Assembly: GCA_002396085.1 (NCBI GenBank)
Contig: DGWI01000011.1
Span: forward strand, 1-26,283
Direction of reading: 5' to 3'
From: Porphyromonadaceae bacterium UBA4262
GTDB lineage: Bacteria > Bacteroidota > Bacteroidia > Bacteroidales > Muribaculaceae
Length of the DNA: 26,283 bases
Shown: positions 14,975-23,353 of the stretch, piece by piece
How the letters are laid out: every line of letters begins with the position of its first letter
Numbering within the stretch: the stretch's first letter is position 1
The notes under the pieces: generated by a model
Databases searched by the model: none
Told to the model about the DNA's origin: nothing
The model's input: only the letters and a program-made list of their open reading frames with translations
Translations under genes and position numbers: made by a program

Positions 14975-17073
14975 TTGCTGCGCAGGCACAGGAGGCCGAC
15001 TACCAGCCGCTGGTGCGCGAGGGGGTGCGCTGGGTCTGTATGGAAGAATACCCAGTTGTGGACTACACAGACTCTAGTGGTATCAGCCATAATAGAATCC
15101 TCAAACGATTCTATTCACTGCAATTTAGGGGAGACACATTGATTGATGGTAAAGTCTACAAAAAACTATACCGAGAATTCATCGAGGGAGACTCGCTGAC
15201 AGTTTTTGTGCCATCTGAGAACAGATATGTTTATGCTTCAAGTTTAGTGTACAGCGATACAGAACCCATTTCCTACTTGCGTGAAGACAACGAACGTGTG
15301 TATTGCAAACCTGTTAATTCAAACCATGAAGATGCAATCTTTATTCATACTCCAGACTATGTAGAATTTCCTCATCCTTATATCGAGACAGCTGAATACA
15401 TTGAGTACGTGTATACTGAGCAAATCGTTATTGACGGGAAACCTTGCCGTGTTTATAAGGATGATAATGGAGCTATTTTTATTGAAGGAATTGGATTCGT
15501 TTCAAAATCAGATGGTGACTTTATTTCTTGTGCGGATGTAGCCATGGCGTCAAATTTATATATATATGGCAATAATATAGGATTAGTTCATGTCGAGGAT
15601 TTGACAGGAAGAATCATCTACAAGGGGCCGTTGTATGAGGAGCCCACAACCTGTATGCCGCTGGTGCGCGAGGGAGTGGTGTGGCACTGGTCATGGGACG
15701 AGGTGGACGATCAACTTGATAATGATGCATACTTGTATTTCAATCGTCGTTTGTATGACTTCAAGATTGAGTTCCGAGGTGATACAATACTCTGTGGAAT
15801 TCCGTATAAGAAATGCTATGTATACCAAACTGACACGCTGAATGTCTTTAACCAAACTCCTTACTGTTACGCTCGTGAAGATCGAGGCATGGTGATGTTC
15901 ACTCCTGACGAAAACAGAGGGGCACACTATCAAACTGGTGAGTATTTTGACCAGACAGGTGAGATGATAATCTACGACTTTGCAGACTTTGAGGGTTATA
16001 TTACTAGAATGGATAGCAATGCTATCGTTAAATCTGTTGATTCAGTACTTGTCGGCAATGACTTGGTTCCAAGATATAATGTGTCGATGTATAATCATGA
16101 CTATTACTTTGTCGAGGGGATCGGTGCGGACTCCGAGTATTCTCGACTATTCGACCCATACCCTTACAGCAATATGCCAACAGGTAATGTGAGCCACTGG
16201 GATGGTCTTATCATGCTAACTGACCTTGATGGGAACATCTTGTACAAGGGGCACAACTATGACCGCTTCTGCTATGAACAAATTGGTTGTCAGCCACTTG
16301 TTAGAGAAGATCGCACATGGGTCAATCTCTATACCTACACTGATCTAGAAAACAATAAAGAAATTGAGTTCTCCTACAAATTGTTTTTCAAAGGGGACAC
16401 AATCATAGACGGGATGACCTACAAAAAGTGTTTCCGCGTAGCCTTAGACCCAGAGAAAGCAAGTCAATGTCCAGCATTTTTTAGCGATTTAGAGCCTATT
16501 GCTGCCTTGCGCGAGTTTGACGGACAGGTCTATGCCCGTTACTTCAAGGAAGAGCCCGATTTCGACAGAACAATCTTTTCAGAGGCACACCGACTATATG
16601 ACTTCTACTACTATTTATATCCCAACGCTTGGGATTCGGTCGAAGTTGATGGGCAATTGTGCTATGTAGTTCAAGACAAGGATTTTGGAACAGTAATCAG
16701 TTCAATTGGCGTAGACAATGGCATGAGTGGCGACTTGCTGTATCCCCAATATAGTGTGTTGCCAGGCATGCAATATGACGACATCCACTTCCTATACACG
16801 TTGAATGGTGAAGGCAAAATAATATACTTGAGCAATTATTACGAGGAGTACAGGGCATCGCATCAAAGCGACCTTAATGGTGATGGCGTGGTGGACATTG
16901 CCGACATCAACATCTTGATCAATGTGATGCTGGGCTACGATGTGCCTGTTGGTCATCAGGGGCATGACACCATCCCGGTTGAGACTGCCGAGAAGATCAT
17001 GGACATGACAGGCGATGGCCACGTCGACATCACCGATATCAACATCCTCATCAACAAGATGCTAGGCAAATAG
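14929..17073 (+). CDS. Secreted three-module protein with C-terminal dockerin-like domain (paralogue 3)
   Basis: Function unknown. The 714-residue product starts with the shared signal peptide (alternative start eight codons upstream at 14905). It carries three modules: YQPLVREGVRWV (about residue 24), CMPLVREGVVWHW (about 242) and CQPLVREDRTWVN (about 454). Each has the RGDT/KGDT-x-IxGxxYKK core (LQFRGDTLIDGKVYKKLY, FRGDTILCGIPYKKCYVY, FFKGDTIIDGMTYKKCF) and a closing EGIG or SSIGVD turn; the third lacks the exact DLDGN ending. The dockerin-like pair at 647-714 is identical at DNA level over 176 nt to that of paralogue 1. The extra module explains the greater length. Followed by a long-stem terminator, so it closes the array. 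Confidence 0.75.
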   Translation: MKKFYTIMLAVLLGGIAAQAQEADYQPLVREGVRWVCMEEYPVVDYTDSSGISHNRILKRFYSLQFRGDTLIDGKVYKKLYREFIEGDSLTVFVPSENRYVYASSLVYSDTEPISYLREDNERVYCKPVNSNHEDAIFIHTPDYVEFPHPYIETAEYIEYVYTEQIVIDGKPCRVYKDDNGAIFIEGIGFVSKSDGDFISCADVAMASNLYIYGNNIGLVHVEDLTGRIIYKGPLYEEPTTCMPLVREGVVWHWSWDEVDDQLDNDAYLYFNRRLYDFKIEFRGDTILCGIPYKKCYVYQTDTLNVFNQTPYCYAREDRGMVMFTPDENRGAHYQTGEYFDQTGEMIIYDFADFEGYITRMDSNAIVKSVDSVLVGNDLVPRYNVSMYNHDYYFVEGIGADSEYSRLFDPYPYSNMPTGNVSHWDGLIMLTDLDGNILYKGHNYDRFCYEQIGCQPLVREDRTWVNLYTYTDLENNKEIEFSYKLFFKGDTIIDGMTYKKCFRVALDPEKASQCPAFFSDLEPIAALREFDGQVYARYFKEEPDFDRTIFSEAHRLYDFYYYLYPNAWDSVEVDGQLCYVVQDKDFGTVISSIGVDNGMSGDLLYPQYSVLPGMQYDDIHFLYTLNGEGKIIYLSNYYEEYRASHQSDLNGDGVVDIADINILINVMLGYDVPVGHQGHDTIPVETAEKIMDMTGDGHVDITDINILINKMLGK
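16888..17063 (+). repeat. 176-nt perfect repeat of the dockerin end
   Basis: Identical by eye to 12925-13100 (offset 3963), including silent positions, whereas the copy in the gene between them (14605-14780) has eight differences. Identity stops inside the gene at the final MLGK codons. This pattern fits a conversion tract or recent cassette move between paralogues 1 and 3. Confidence 0.85.
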
Positions 17074-17105
17074 TGTCTCACGCAGATTGCGCATATTATA
17101 GGGAC

Positions 17106-17159
17106 AGAAGACAACAAGGACAATGTAGATAACGATATCGGTTGTTCTTGTTGTTTTCT
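17106..17159 (+). terminator. Intrinsic terminator after the dockerin array
   Basis: An 18-bp stem (17106-17123 with 17142-17159, two G-U pairs) closes an 18-nt loop holding CGATATCG and is followed by TTTTTCTC. The stem is AU-rich but long. The remainder of 17160-17349 has no gene; it contains repeated GCAGATTGYGCAC-like words also seen at 17081. Confidence 0.7.
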
Positions 17160-17311
17160 TTTTCTCATGCAGATTGTGCACATTTATCCACACCGCAATA
17201 TTCTGCATAATCTGCGTTGGATTATCGGTAAAGTTGGTCACTATAGATGCTTTTCGGCCTTGAAAAAGAGTTGTTTGCCGTTTTAATGTTGCTTGTCACA
17301 CAAAAAAGTTG

Positions 17312-17319
17312 TACATTTG
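17312..17319 (+). promoter_or_regulatory. -7 box of the amylase gene
   Basis: TACATTTG matches TAnnTTTG 31 nt before the start codon. About 20 nt upstream the sequence is TTGC, only a partial -33 match. The GTGTTTCG element of the preceding four promoters is absent, so the amylase is probably controlled separately. Confidence 0.55.
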
Positions 17320-17349
17320 CTATCTGTAAACGATTAAATAGCAACATAT

Positions 17350-20300
17350 ATGAGCAAGACAATGACACGAACACTGCTCACGCTCTGCCTGATACTGAGC
17401 ATGGAACAAGCCTGGGCAAACACGACATTCACTGGTGGCCGCACCGACTTCCGCGACGAGACCATCTATTTTGCCATCACCACGCGGTTCTATGACGGCG
17501 ACCCCAGCAACAACACCTACTGCTGGGATGGCGCTAAGGATGCCGCAGTACAAGACCCCGAGTGGCGCGGCGACTTCAAGGGTCTCATCAATCGTCTGGA
17601 CTACATCAAGGCACTGGGATTCACTGCCGTATGGATTACTCCGGTGGTCCAGAATGCGTCGGGTTTTGACTATCATGGCTATCATGCGATGGACATGAGT
17701 CGGGTGGATGCCCGATATGAGAGCGAGGACTGCAAGTTTCAGGACCTGATTGACGCGGCACACGCACGCGGCATGAAGGTCATCCTGGACATTGTCATCA
17801 ACCACACGGGCAACTTCGGCGAGGAGCATCTGTGCAAACTCTTCGACCGCGACTACAGCAAGCCGCAGAGCGACCTGAACCAGTGCATGGTGCCGTGGAC
17901 AGTGAGCCAGGGCGGCAAGTTGCAAGACAACTACCTGAATCTGCCTGGCGCACAACAGTATGCCGACCGCTTGACCAAGATGAAGAACACCGACGGGCAG
18001 AACCACGACAACCACAACCTGTGGCACCACTACGGCAACTTCAATTGGGACGAGCCCAACCGCTGGTGGGCCCAGATAGCGGGCGACTGTGTGGACTTGA
18101 ATACCGAGAACCCCGAGACCTACCAGTACCTGATTGACTGCTATGGCAAGTTCATCGCTATGGGTGTTGACGGCTTCCGCATCGACACGGGCGGTCACAT
18201 CTCGCGACTAACATTCAACAAGGTGTTTGTTCCCGCCTTTCAAGCACTGGGCGAGCAACACAAGTCGAAGCGTCTGAATGGGTGCCCGTTTTATATGTTT
18301 GCCGAGGTGTGTGCCCGCTTCAGCGATGTGACCTATCGTGGCCAGCCATCGTTGTCGCCCTACTTCTACACCTGGCAGAGCGATGCGACCCTGCTGAGTC
18401 AATGGGATGACGACCCCACCTACTGGCAGAATACCGCCATCTATGAGAGCACCGACCCCGCCACGCTGCACAACCAGAGTCTGTGCCTGCTGGAGCATGA
18501 GGCCAACCCCAGCGAGAGCAGCCAGCCTCGCAGCAACAACGCCCTGCTGGACGGCAATGACTACCATACACCAGACTACAGCCGTGCCAGCGGCATGGGT
18601 GTGATCGACTTCACGGCACACTGGAACTTCCAGAACGCTGGCCGCCTGTGGGGTGTGCTCGACAAGGACAACCTCTACAACGATGCGACCTATAATGTGA
18701 TGTATGTCGAGAGCCACGACTATGGACCCGACAGTTTCGAGCGATTCAATGGCGGTACCGACCAGTGGGCCGAGAACCTGTCGCTCATGTTCACCATGCG
18801 CGGCATCCCCTGCCTGTATTATGGCGGCGAGATCGAATTCCGCAAGGGCATCGTGATGGACAAGGGCACCGACCTGGCTCTGACCAACACTGGGCGCGCT
18901 TACTATGGCGGCTACCTGACGGGCGACCTTGAGGTGAGCGACTTCGGCGAGGTGAGTCATGCCAGCGGCAATGTCGCCGCCACGCTGAGCCGCCCGCTGG
19001 TGCATCACTTGCAGCGCTTGAACAAGATTCGCGCTGCCGTGCCCGCCCTGCGCAAGGGGCAATACAGCAAGAGCGACTGCCAGTCGAGCGGCGGTTATGC
19101 CTTCAAACGCCGCTATACTGGCGACGGCATCGACTCGTATGCCCTGGTTGCGCTGAACAGTGGCGCCACATTCAGCCATGTGCTGAACGGCACCTATCGT
19201 GACTGCATCACCGGCGACGAACAGGTGGTGACCAACGGCACACTGACCACACCGTCGTTCAGCGGCAAGGGCAATCTACGCATCTATGTGCTGGACGGTC
19301 CAGGCAAGGTGGGTAACGATGGCCCCTATCTGTACAACAACAGCCCTGTCACTCCCACTCAGATAGCATATGATGGCCACGAAGAGGACGGTGACCCCAA
19401 CACACAATATATCACCGGCGGCTATACACCCCAACCCATCACCGACCTGCAGGTCTATGAGCCGGTGGTTGACGAGGACGAGTTGAGCGTGTTCTACGAG
19501 GCTCCGATGACGGCAGGGCGCATCACCACCTGGGTGTGGAATAGCAGTGGCAACTACACGGGTGGCAGTTGGCCAGGTGTGCCGATGGAGTTGATGGGCT
19601 GCACCGCCGACAGCACACGCAAGGTGTATAAATGGACCTACGATGGCGACCTGACCAGCATGCCCACTGGCATCATCTTTGTTGTCGATGGCACTCAGAC
19701 CAACGACCTGACATACCGCAATCATGGCTACTACGTCGACGGCGTGTGGCACCATGAGGTCACCAACTACACCACGCCCGCCCCCACCCTGACTATCGAC
19801 AAGGAGAGTGGCCGATATGACGAGGCTGTGACAGTGACCATCACTGCCTCGCAGTCAACGGCAACCATCGTCTACACCACCGACGGCAGCCGTCCCACGC
19901 CCAACAGCAAGACCGCCACGGGCATGGTGACACTAACGTTCACCGACAACACGACACTCACCGCAGGTGTGCTGCAAGACGGCAAGGTGCGCAACATCAT
20001 CACACGCGAGTACATCTTCCATGGATTTGAGCCTAATAAAGCGACAATCTATCTGAAAGATCCGACTACAGACCCCGACAATTGGAGCCAAGTCTACTTC
20101 TATGCGTGGGACGGTAACGGCAATCTGCTGGGCAGTTGGCCAGGTATGCTGATGAGCGAGGCCAGCACGACAATGGTCAAGGGTACTAAGTTCTACTTCC
20201 ATGCCTTCGACATCACCGCCGAGGACTATACGTTCAACCTGATTTTCAGTCAGGGGGATGGAGGTCATCAGACTATAGATATCACGGGGCTGAACCGTGA

Positions 20301-20538
20301 CACCTACTTCGAGATTTCCTCGACGACCAACAAGTACACAGTGCGTGACATAACTGCCGACTACACCGCAGTCAGCGGCGATGTGAATGGTGACGGCACA
20401 GTGGACATCGCCGATGTCAATGCCGTGATCAATGTGATGCTGGGCAAAACCACTACTAACCCGTGTGATGTGACAGGCGACGGCACCGTCGATATCAGCG
20501 ATGTCAACGCCGTGATCAACATCATGCTAGGCAAATAG
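17350..20538 (+). CDS. Secreted GH13 alpha-amylase with starch-binding modules and dockerin-like tail
   Basis: The 1062-residue product has a signal peptide ending QAWA (about residue 23) and a GH13 catalytic domain that hydrolyses alpha-1,4-glucan. Conserved regions are DIVINH (Asp147, His152), GVDGFRID with nucleophile Asp279, FAEV with acid Glu319, and VESHD with Asp457 as transition-state stabiliser (VESHD in place of the usual NHD context). After a C-terminal beta domain come a CBM26-like starch-binding segment (ITTWVWNSSGNYTGGSWPG), a chitobiase C-terminal-like linker domain (YTTDGSRPTP), and a second CBM26-like segment (VYFYAWDGNGNLLGSWPG). Residues 1010-1062 are two dockerin-like repeats ending MLGK, as in the three proteins upstream. 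Extracellular or surface starch use is the likely role; no SusC/D pair is in the window. Confidence 0.92.
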   Translation: MSKTMTRTLLTLCLILSMEQAWANTTFTGGRTDFRDETIYFAITTRFYDGDPSNNTYCWDGAKDAAVQDPEWRGDFKGLINRLDYIKALGFTAVWITPVVQNASGFDYHGYHAMDMSRVDARYESEDCKFQDLIDAAHARGMKVILDIVINHTGNFGEEHLCKLFDRDYSKPQSDLNQCMVPWTVSQGGKLQDNYLNLPGAQQYADRLTKMKNTDGQNHDNHNLWHHYGNFNWDEPNRWWAQIAGDCVDLNTENPETYQYLIDCYGKFIAMGVDGFRIDTGGHISRLTFNKVFVPAFQALGEQHKSKRLNGCPFYMFAEVCARFSDVTYRGQPSLSPYFYTWQSDATLLSQWDDDPTYWQNTAIYESTDPATLHNQSLCLLEHEANPSESSQPRSNNALLDGNDYHTPDYSRASGMGVIDFTAHWNFQNAGRLWGVLDKDNLYNDATYNVMYVESHDYGPDSFERFNGGTDQWAENLSLMFTMRGIPCLYYGGEIEFRKGIVMDKGTDLALTNTGRAYYGGYLTGDLEVSDFGEVSHASGNVAATLSRPLVHHLQRLNKIRAAVPALRKGQYSKSDCQSSGGYAFKRRYTGDGIDSYALVALNSGATFSHVLNGTYRDCITGDEQVVTNGTLTTPSFSGKGNLRIYVLDGPGKVGNDGPYLYNNSPVTPTQIAYDGHEEDGDPNTQYITGGYTPQPITDLQVYEPVVDEDELSVFYEAPMTAGRITTWVWNSSGNYTGGSWPGVPMELMGCTADSTRKVYKWTYDGDLTSMPTGIIFVVDGTQTNDLTYRNHGYYVDGVWHHEVTNYTTPAPTLTIDKESGRYDEAVTVTITASQSTATIVYTTDGSRPTPNSKTATGMVTLTFTDNTTLTAGVLQDGKVRNIITREYIFHGFEPNKATIYLKDPTTDPDNWSQVYFYAWDGNGNLLGSWPGMLMSEASTTMVKGTKFYFHAFDITAEDYTFNLIFSQGDGGHQTIDITGLNRDTYFEISSTTNKYTVRDITADYTAVSGDVNGDGTVDIADVNAVINVMLGKTTTNPCDVTGDGTVDISDVNAVINIMLGK

Positions 20539-20682
20539 GGGTCTCACGCTGGTTGCGCAGATGTTTTTTTAGGCATGCAGATCGAGTAGAAGTTGCTGAT
20601 TGATTTTTCTTCAGACATCTGTGCAGAGGATCCAACTTAAGGGAGGAACTGGTTCACAGCACTGTAATCTCGTTGAACACAC

Positions 20683-20726
20683 ATTAAGAAGTTAGGGACG
20701 CGTTGCTGCGCCCCTAACTTCTTAAT
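20683..20726. terminator. Bidirectional terminator between convergent genes
   Basis: ATTAAGAAGTTAGGG (20683-20697) pairs perfectly with its complement at 20712-20726; after one A/C mismatch CGC/GCG adds three pairs, leaving a 6-nt loop. It lies between the converging amylase and the EEP-family gene. The plus side continues with AATTCTT heptamers. The rest of 20539-20682 holds no gene. Confidence 0.65.
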
Positions 20727-20743
20727 TCTTAATTCTTAATTCG

Positions 20744-21658
20744 TTAGTAGGTGAGTTTGGCAATGACGGGATAGTGGTCGCTGGGGGTGCGATGGCGGTA
20801 CTGCTTGACGCGGAGTTCGGTGGGTCCATTGGCTGTGGCCGACTGGTCGACACTGTCGGCCGTGGGTGTCCAGTAGCCGTTGGTGAGAATGCCGTAATGC
20901 TCGACCTTGAATCGCGGCGAGACGAAGATGTGGTCGATGCGCTGCTCGGTCTTGAGGTTGGGATCAAACGCGATGTAGGTACCATTTTCGGCAAAGCGTT
21001 GTCGAGCAAACGCATAGGAGTCGCACAGGATGCCGCTATCGCTGAATGTGCGGAAGATTTCGTTGGTCTGGTCGACATTGAAGTCGCCCGTTAGGATAAC
21101 CGGCGCTCCCTTGGCAATAGTGCGGATGCGTTCGATCACCAACTTGGCAGCCTCGCGGCGTGCAATCACGCCGATGTGATCCATGTGGAGGTTGAAAAAG
21201 TAGAACGTGAGTCCTCCCTTGCGCATCTTGAACTTGCCCCACGAGCACACACGACGACATGCGGCATCCCAGCCGAAACTCACCTGCTCGGGGGTCTCAC
21301 TGAGCCAGAATGTGCCGCTGTCGAGCAGACGCATGCGATCCTTCTTGTAGAAGATGCACGAGTACTCGCCCGCCTCCTTGCCATCGTCGCGCCCCACACC
21401 TGTGTAGTCATAGCCGTCGAGCATCTGCAACATGTCGAGCAACTGCGGGTGCGTCACTTCCTGGGCACCAAAGGCATCGGGTGCCTCAAAGTTCATCTGG
21501 TCGCATATCACCTTGCAGCGCGTTCGCCAGATTTCGCCTTGCTGTTCGTCACTGGTGGTGAAAAGGCGAATGTTGTAAGTGCCCACCACGAGACTCTTCT
21601 GCGCCACAGCAGCAAGGGTGATGGCCAGTACGACCATGAGTAAGATTGTCCGTTTCAT
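20744..21658 (-). CDS. Secreted endonuclease/exonuclease/phosphatase-family protein
   Basis: The 304-residue product has a signal peptide (MKRTILLMVVLAITLAAVAQ) and the full EEP metal-dependent phosphoesterase fold. Visible motifs are GTYNIRL with the conserved Asn (about 29), FGAQEV with the metal-binding Glu, NLHMDHIG with catalytic His, ILTGDFNVD with Asp and Asn, IDHIFVS, and SDHYPV with the final catalytic Asp-His pair. Family members cleave nucleic acids, inositol phosphates or sphingomyelin; the substrate cannot be told here. Last gene of a minus-strand group, 125 nt after rpe, and possibly transcribed on its own. Confidence 0.88.
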   Translation of the reverse strand: MKRTILLMVVLAITLAAVAQKSLVVGTYNIRLFTTSDEQQGEIWRTRCKVICDQMNFEAPDAFGAQEVTHPQLLDMLQMLDGYDYTGVGRDDGKEAGEYSCIFYKKDRMRLLDSGTFWLSETPEQVSFGWDAACRRVCSWGKFKMRKGGLTFYFFNLHMDHIGVIARREAAKLVIERIRTIAKGAPVILTGDFNVDQTNEIFRTFSDSGILCDSYAFARQRFAENGTYIAFDPNLKTEQRIDHIFVSPRFKVEHYGILTNGYWTPTADSVDQSATANGPTELRVKQYRHRTPSDHYPVIAKLTY

Positions 21659-21665
21659 CTTCCTA

Positions 21666-21710
21666 TATTGAAAATTGAGAATCCTTTCTTTAATTGAGAA
21701 TTGAGAATAA
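21666..21710. repeat. AATTGAGAATTGAGAAT-type repeat
   Basis: Copies of ATTGARAAT/ATTGAGAAT words fill the gap upstream of the EEP gene and recur at 22437-22471; related AATTCTT words lie at 20719-20741 and AATTCTA words near 25172. Simple heptamer-like intergenic repeats; function unknown. 21711-21783 has no gene. Confidence 0.6.
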
Positions 21711-21783
21711 GTTCGGCGGGATTGCTGCGCTGAGCTTGCCCTTCGGGCTCACTTTCGGTCGCGAGCACTTCGCAGATTGTGCA

Positions 21784-22428
21784 TTAAAGGTGGGCCAAGG
21801 TGGTGATGGCGGCCATGGGGTCGGAAGCCTTGAAGACGTAGTTGCCAGCCACGACCATGTCGGCACCAGCCTCGGCCAATTGGGCCCCAGTCTCGGCGTT
21901 GACACCGCCATCAACCTCAATAATCGCCTTAGAGCCTGTCTCGGCAATGAGCGTACGCAACTCACGCACCTTGTTGAGTGTCTGCGGAATGAACTTCTGA
22001 CCACCAAAGCCGGGGTTGACGCTCATGAGGAGCACCAGATCGAGTTCGGCCACGATGTCGCGCAGCAGACAGACCGGAGTGGCAGGATTGAGTGTTACAC
22101 CGGCACGCATGCCCGCATTCTTGATTTGCTGCACCACACGGTTGAGATGCGGGCACACCTCGTAGTGAACATTCATGATCTCGGCACCACAGTCGCGCAC
22201 CTCGCTCACAAACTTCTGAGGCTCTACAATCATCAGATGAACGTCGAGAGGCTTGTTGCAGAGTTTCTGCACATATTTCATGACAGGGAAACCGAATGAG
22301 ATGTTGGGCACGAACACGCCGTCCATGATATCAAGGTGAAGCATGTGAGCGTCGCTGCGATTGATCATGTCAATGTCGCGTGCCAAATTGCCGAAGTCGG
22401 CACTGAGTAGTGATGGTGAAACGAGCAT
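21784..22428 (-). CDS. rpe: Ribulose-phosphate 3-epimerase
   Basis: The enzyme interconverts ribulose 5-phosphate and xylulose 5-phosphate in the pentose phosphate pathway (cytoplasm). The 214-residue TIM-barrel protein has the N-terminal SPSLLSADF motif with Asp11, MLHLDIMDGVFVPN with metal ligands His31 and Asp33, DVHLMIVEP, SVNPGFGGQKFI, IEVDGGVN with the second catalytic Asp, and the phosphate-binding VVAGNYVF near the end. Length and motif order are standard. It lies between the DedA-family and EEP genes in the same direction, in gaps filled with short AT-rich repeats, so co-transcription is uncertain. Confidence 0.96.
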   Translation of the reverse strand: MLVSPSLLSADFGNLARDIDMINRSDAHMLHLDIMDGVFVPNISFGFPVMKYVQKLCNKPLDVHLMIVEPQKFVSEVRDCGAEIMNVHYEVCPHLNRVVQQIKNAGMRAGVTLNPATPVCLLRDIVAELDLVLLMSVNPGFGGQKFIPQTLNKVRELRTLIAETGSKAIIEVDGGVNAETGAQLAEAGADMVVAGNYVFKASDPMAAITTLAHL

Positions 22429-22436
22429 TTTATTTT

Positions 22437-22538
22437 AATTGAGAATTGAAAATTGAGAATTGAGAATTAAGATCGCGCTGAGTGCTGGTAGTTCGCAACT
22501 CGTCTACTTGTAACTCGTAACTCGTAACTTGTAACTCG
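22437..22538. repeat. Two kinds of short tandem repeat between rpe and the dedA-like gene
   Basis: 22437-22471 repeats AATTGAGAATTGA units; 22492-22538 repeats a GTAACTC/GTAACTT heptamer (TAACTCG TAACTCG TAACTTG TAACTCG). The second block runs up to the stop codon of the dedA-like gene, and degenerate units continue into its last codons. Confidence 0.7.
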
Positions 22539-23297
22539 CTACTTGCCTACTCGTTTAAACTTGTACTTGTAGACGAGGTAGCCGACGACCAGCAAGAGGA
22601 GAGCAAAGCCGGCTATCTTCATATAGTGGCTGTAGTGCTCCAGTTGGTCAAAGAAGAGGGTATCATCGGGCACCGCCAGATAGAGCATATAGCCCAGCGC
22701 GGCCAGGACGATGTTCCACAGTCCAGCACCCAACACGGTGAAGAGACTGAATGTGGCAAAATTCATTCGCGCCAGTCCAGCGGGAATGGAGATGAGATGG
22801 CGCACCACGGGCAAGAGACGTGCCACAAAGATGGACGCGGAGCCCTTGCGCTGGAAGAATGACTCGGCATGCTCCAGTTTCTCGCGGTTGAGACGCAACA
22901 AGTGCCCCACCCTGCTGTCGGCAAATGCATAGATGATGGGACGGCCCAACAACACCGACACGCCATAGTTGATGATAGAGCCTAGATAGGCTCCAACGGT
23001 GGACATGATGATGACCATGACGATGTTGAGCGACGTGTTGTGCTGCAAGGCAAAGTAGGCAGCAGGCGGCACAACGACCTCGCTAGGCAGCGGAATGATG
23101 CTGCTCTCCATGGCCATGAGCAGAACCAACGCGGGGTAACTCATGTGATCCTTGAGCCAGAAATAGAGATCTCGTGAGAACTCGCCTGTAGAGGGAGTTG
23201 TGCTTGCAGCACCATGTGTCACAGCCACAACGGCCGTTGCCACCACGATGGCAGTGGCAACAATGACCATGACGAGTATCCAGATGTTTTTCTTCAT
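22539..23297 (-). CDS. DedA-family (VTT domain) membrane protein
   Basis: From the ATG at 23297, preceded by purine-rich AAAAGAAGAAAAGAAGAA, the product has 252 residues and begins MKKNIWILVMVIV. A longer frame with 16 more residues exists, but its start has no membrane or ribosome signal. It shows five to six hydrophobic segments and the DedA hallmarks: ESSIIPLPSEVVVPPAAYF, GAYLGSIINYGVSVLLGR, FFQRKGSASIFVARLLPVVRHLISIPAGLARM. DedA/VTT proteins act in the inner membrane; some members flip undecaprenyl phosphate or phosphatidylethanolamine. Which lipid this one moves is unknown. The hydrophobic N-terminal extension and short C-terminal basic tail are ordinary. Confidence 0.9.
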   Translation of the reverse strand: MKKNIWILVMVIVATAIVVATAVVAVTHGAASTTPSTGEFSRDLYFWLKDHMSYPALVLLMAMESSIIPLPSEVVVPPAAYFALQHNTSLNIVMVIIMSTVGAYLGSIINYGVSVLLGRPIIYAFADSRVGHLLRLNREKLEHAESFFQRKGSASIFVARLLPVVRHLISIPAGLARMNFATFSLFTVLGAGLWNIVLAALGYMLYLAVPDDTLFFDQLEHYSHYMKIAGFALLLLVVGYLVYKYKFKRVGK

Positions 23298-23353
23298 TTC
23301 TTCTTTTCTTCTTTTAGAGGATGCCCACGACAGGACTGCAGGCACTTTACAAA

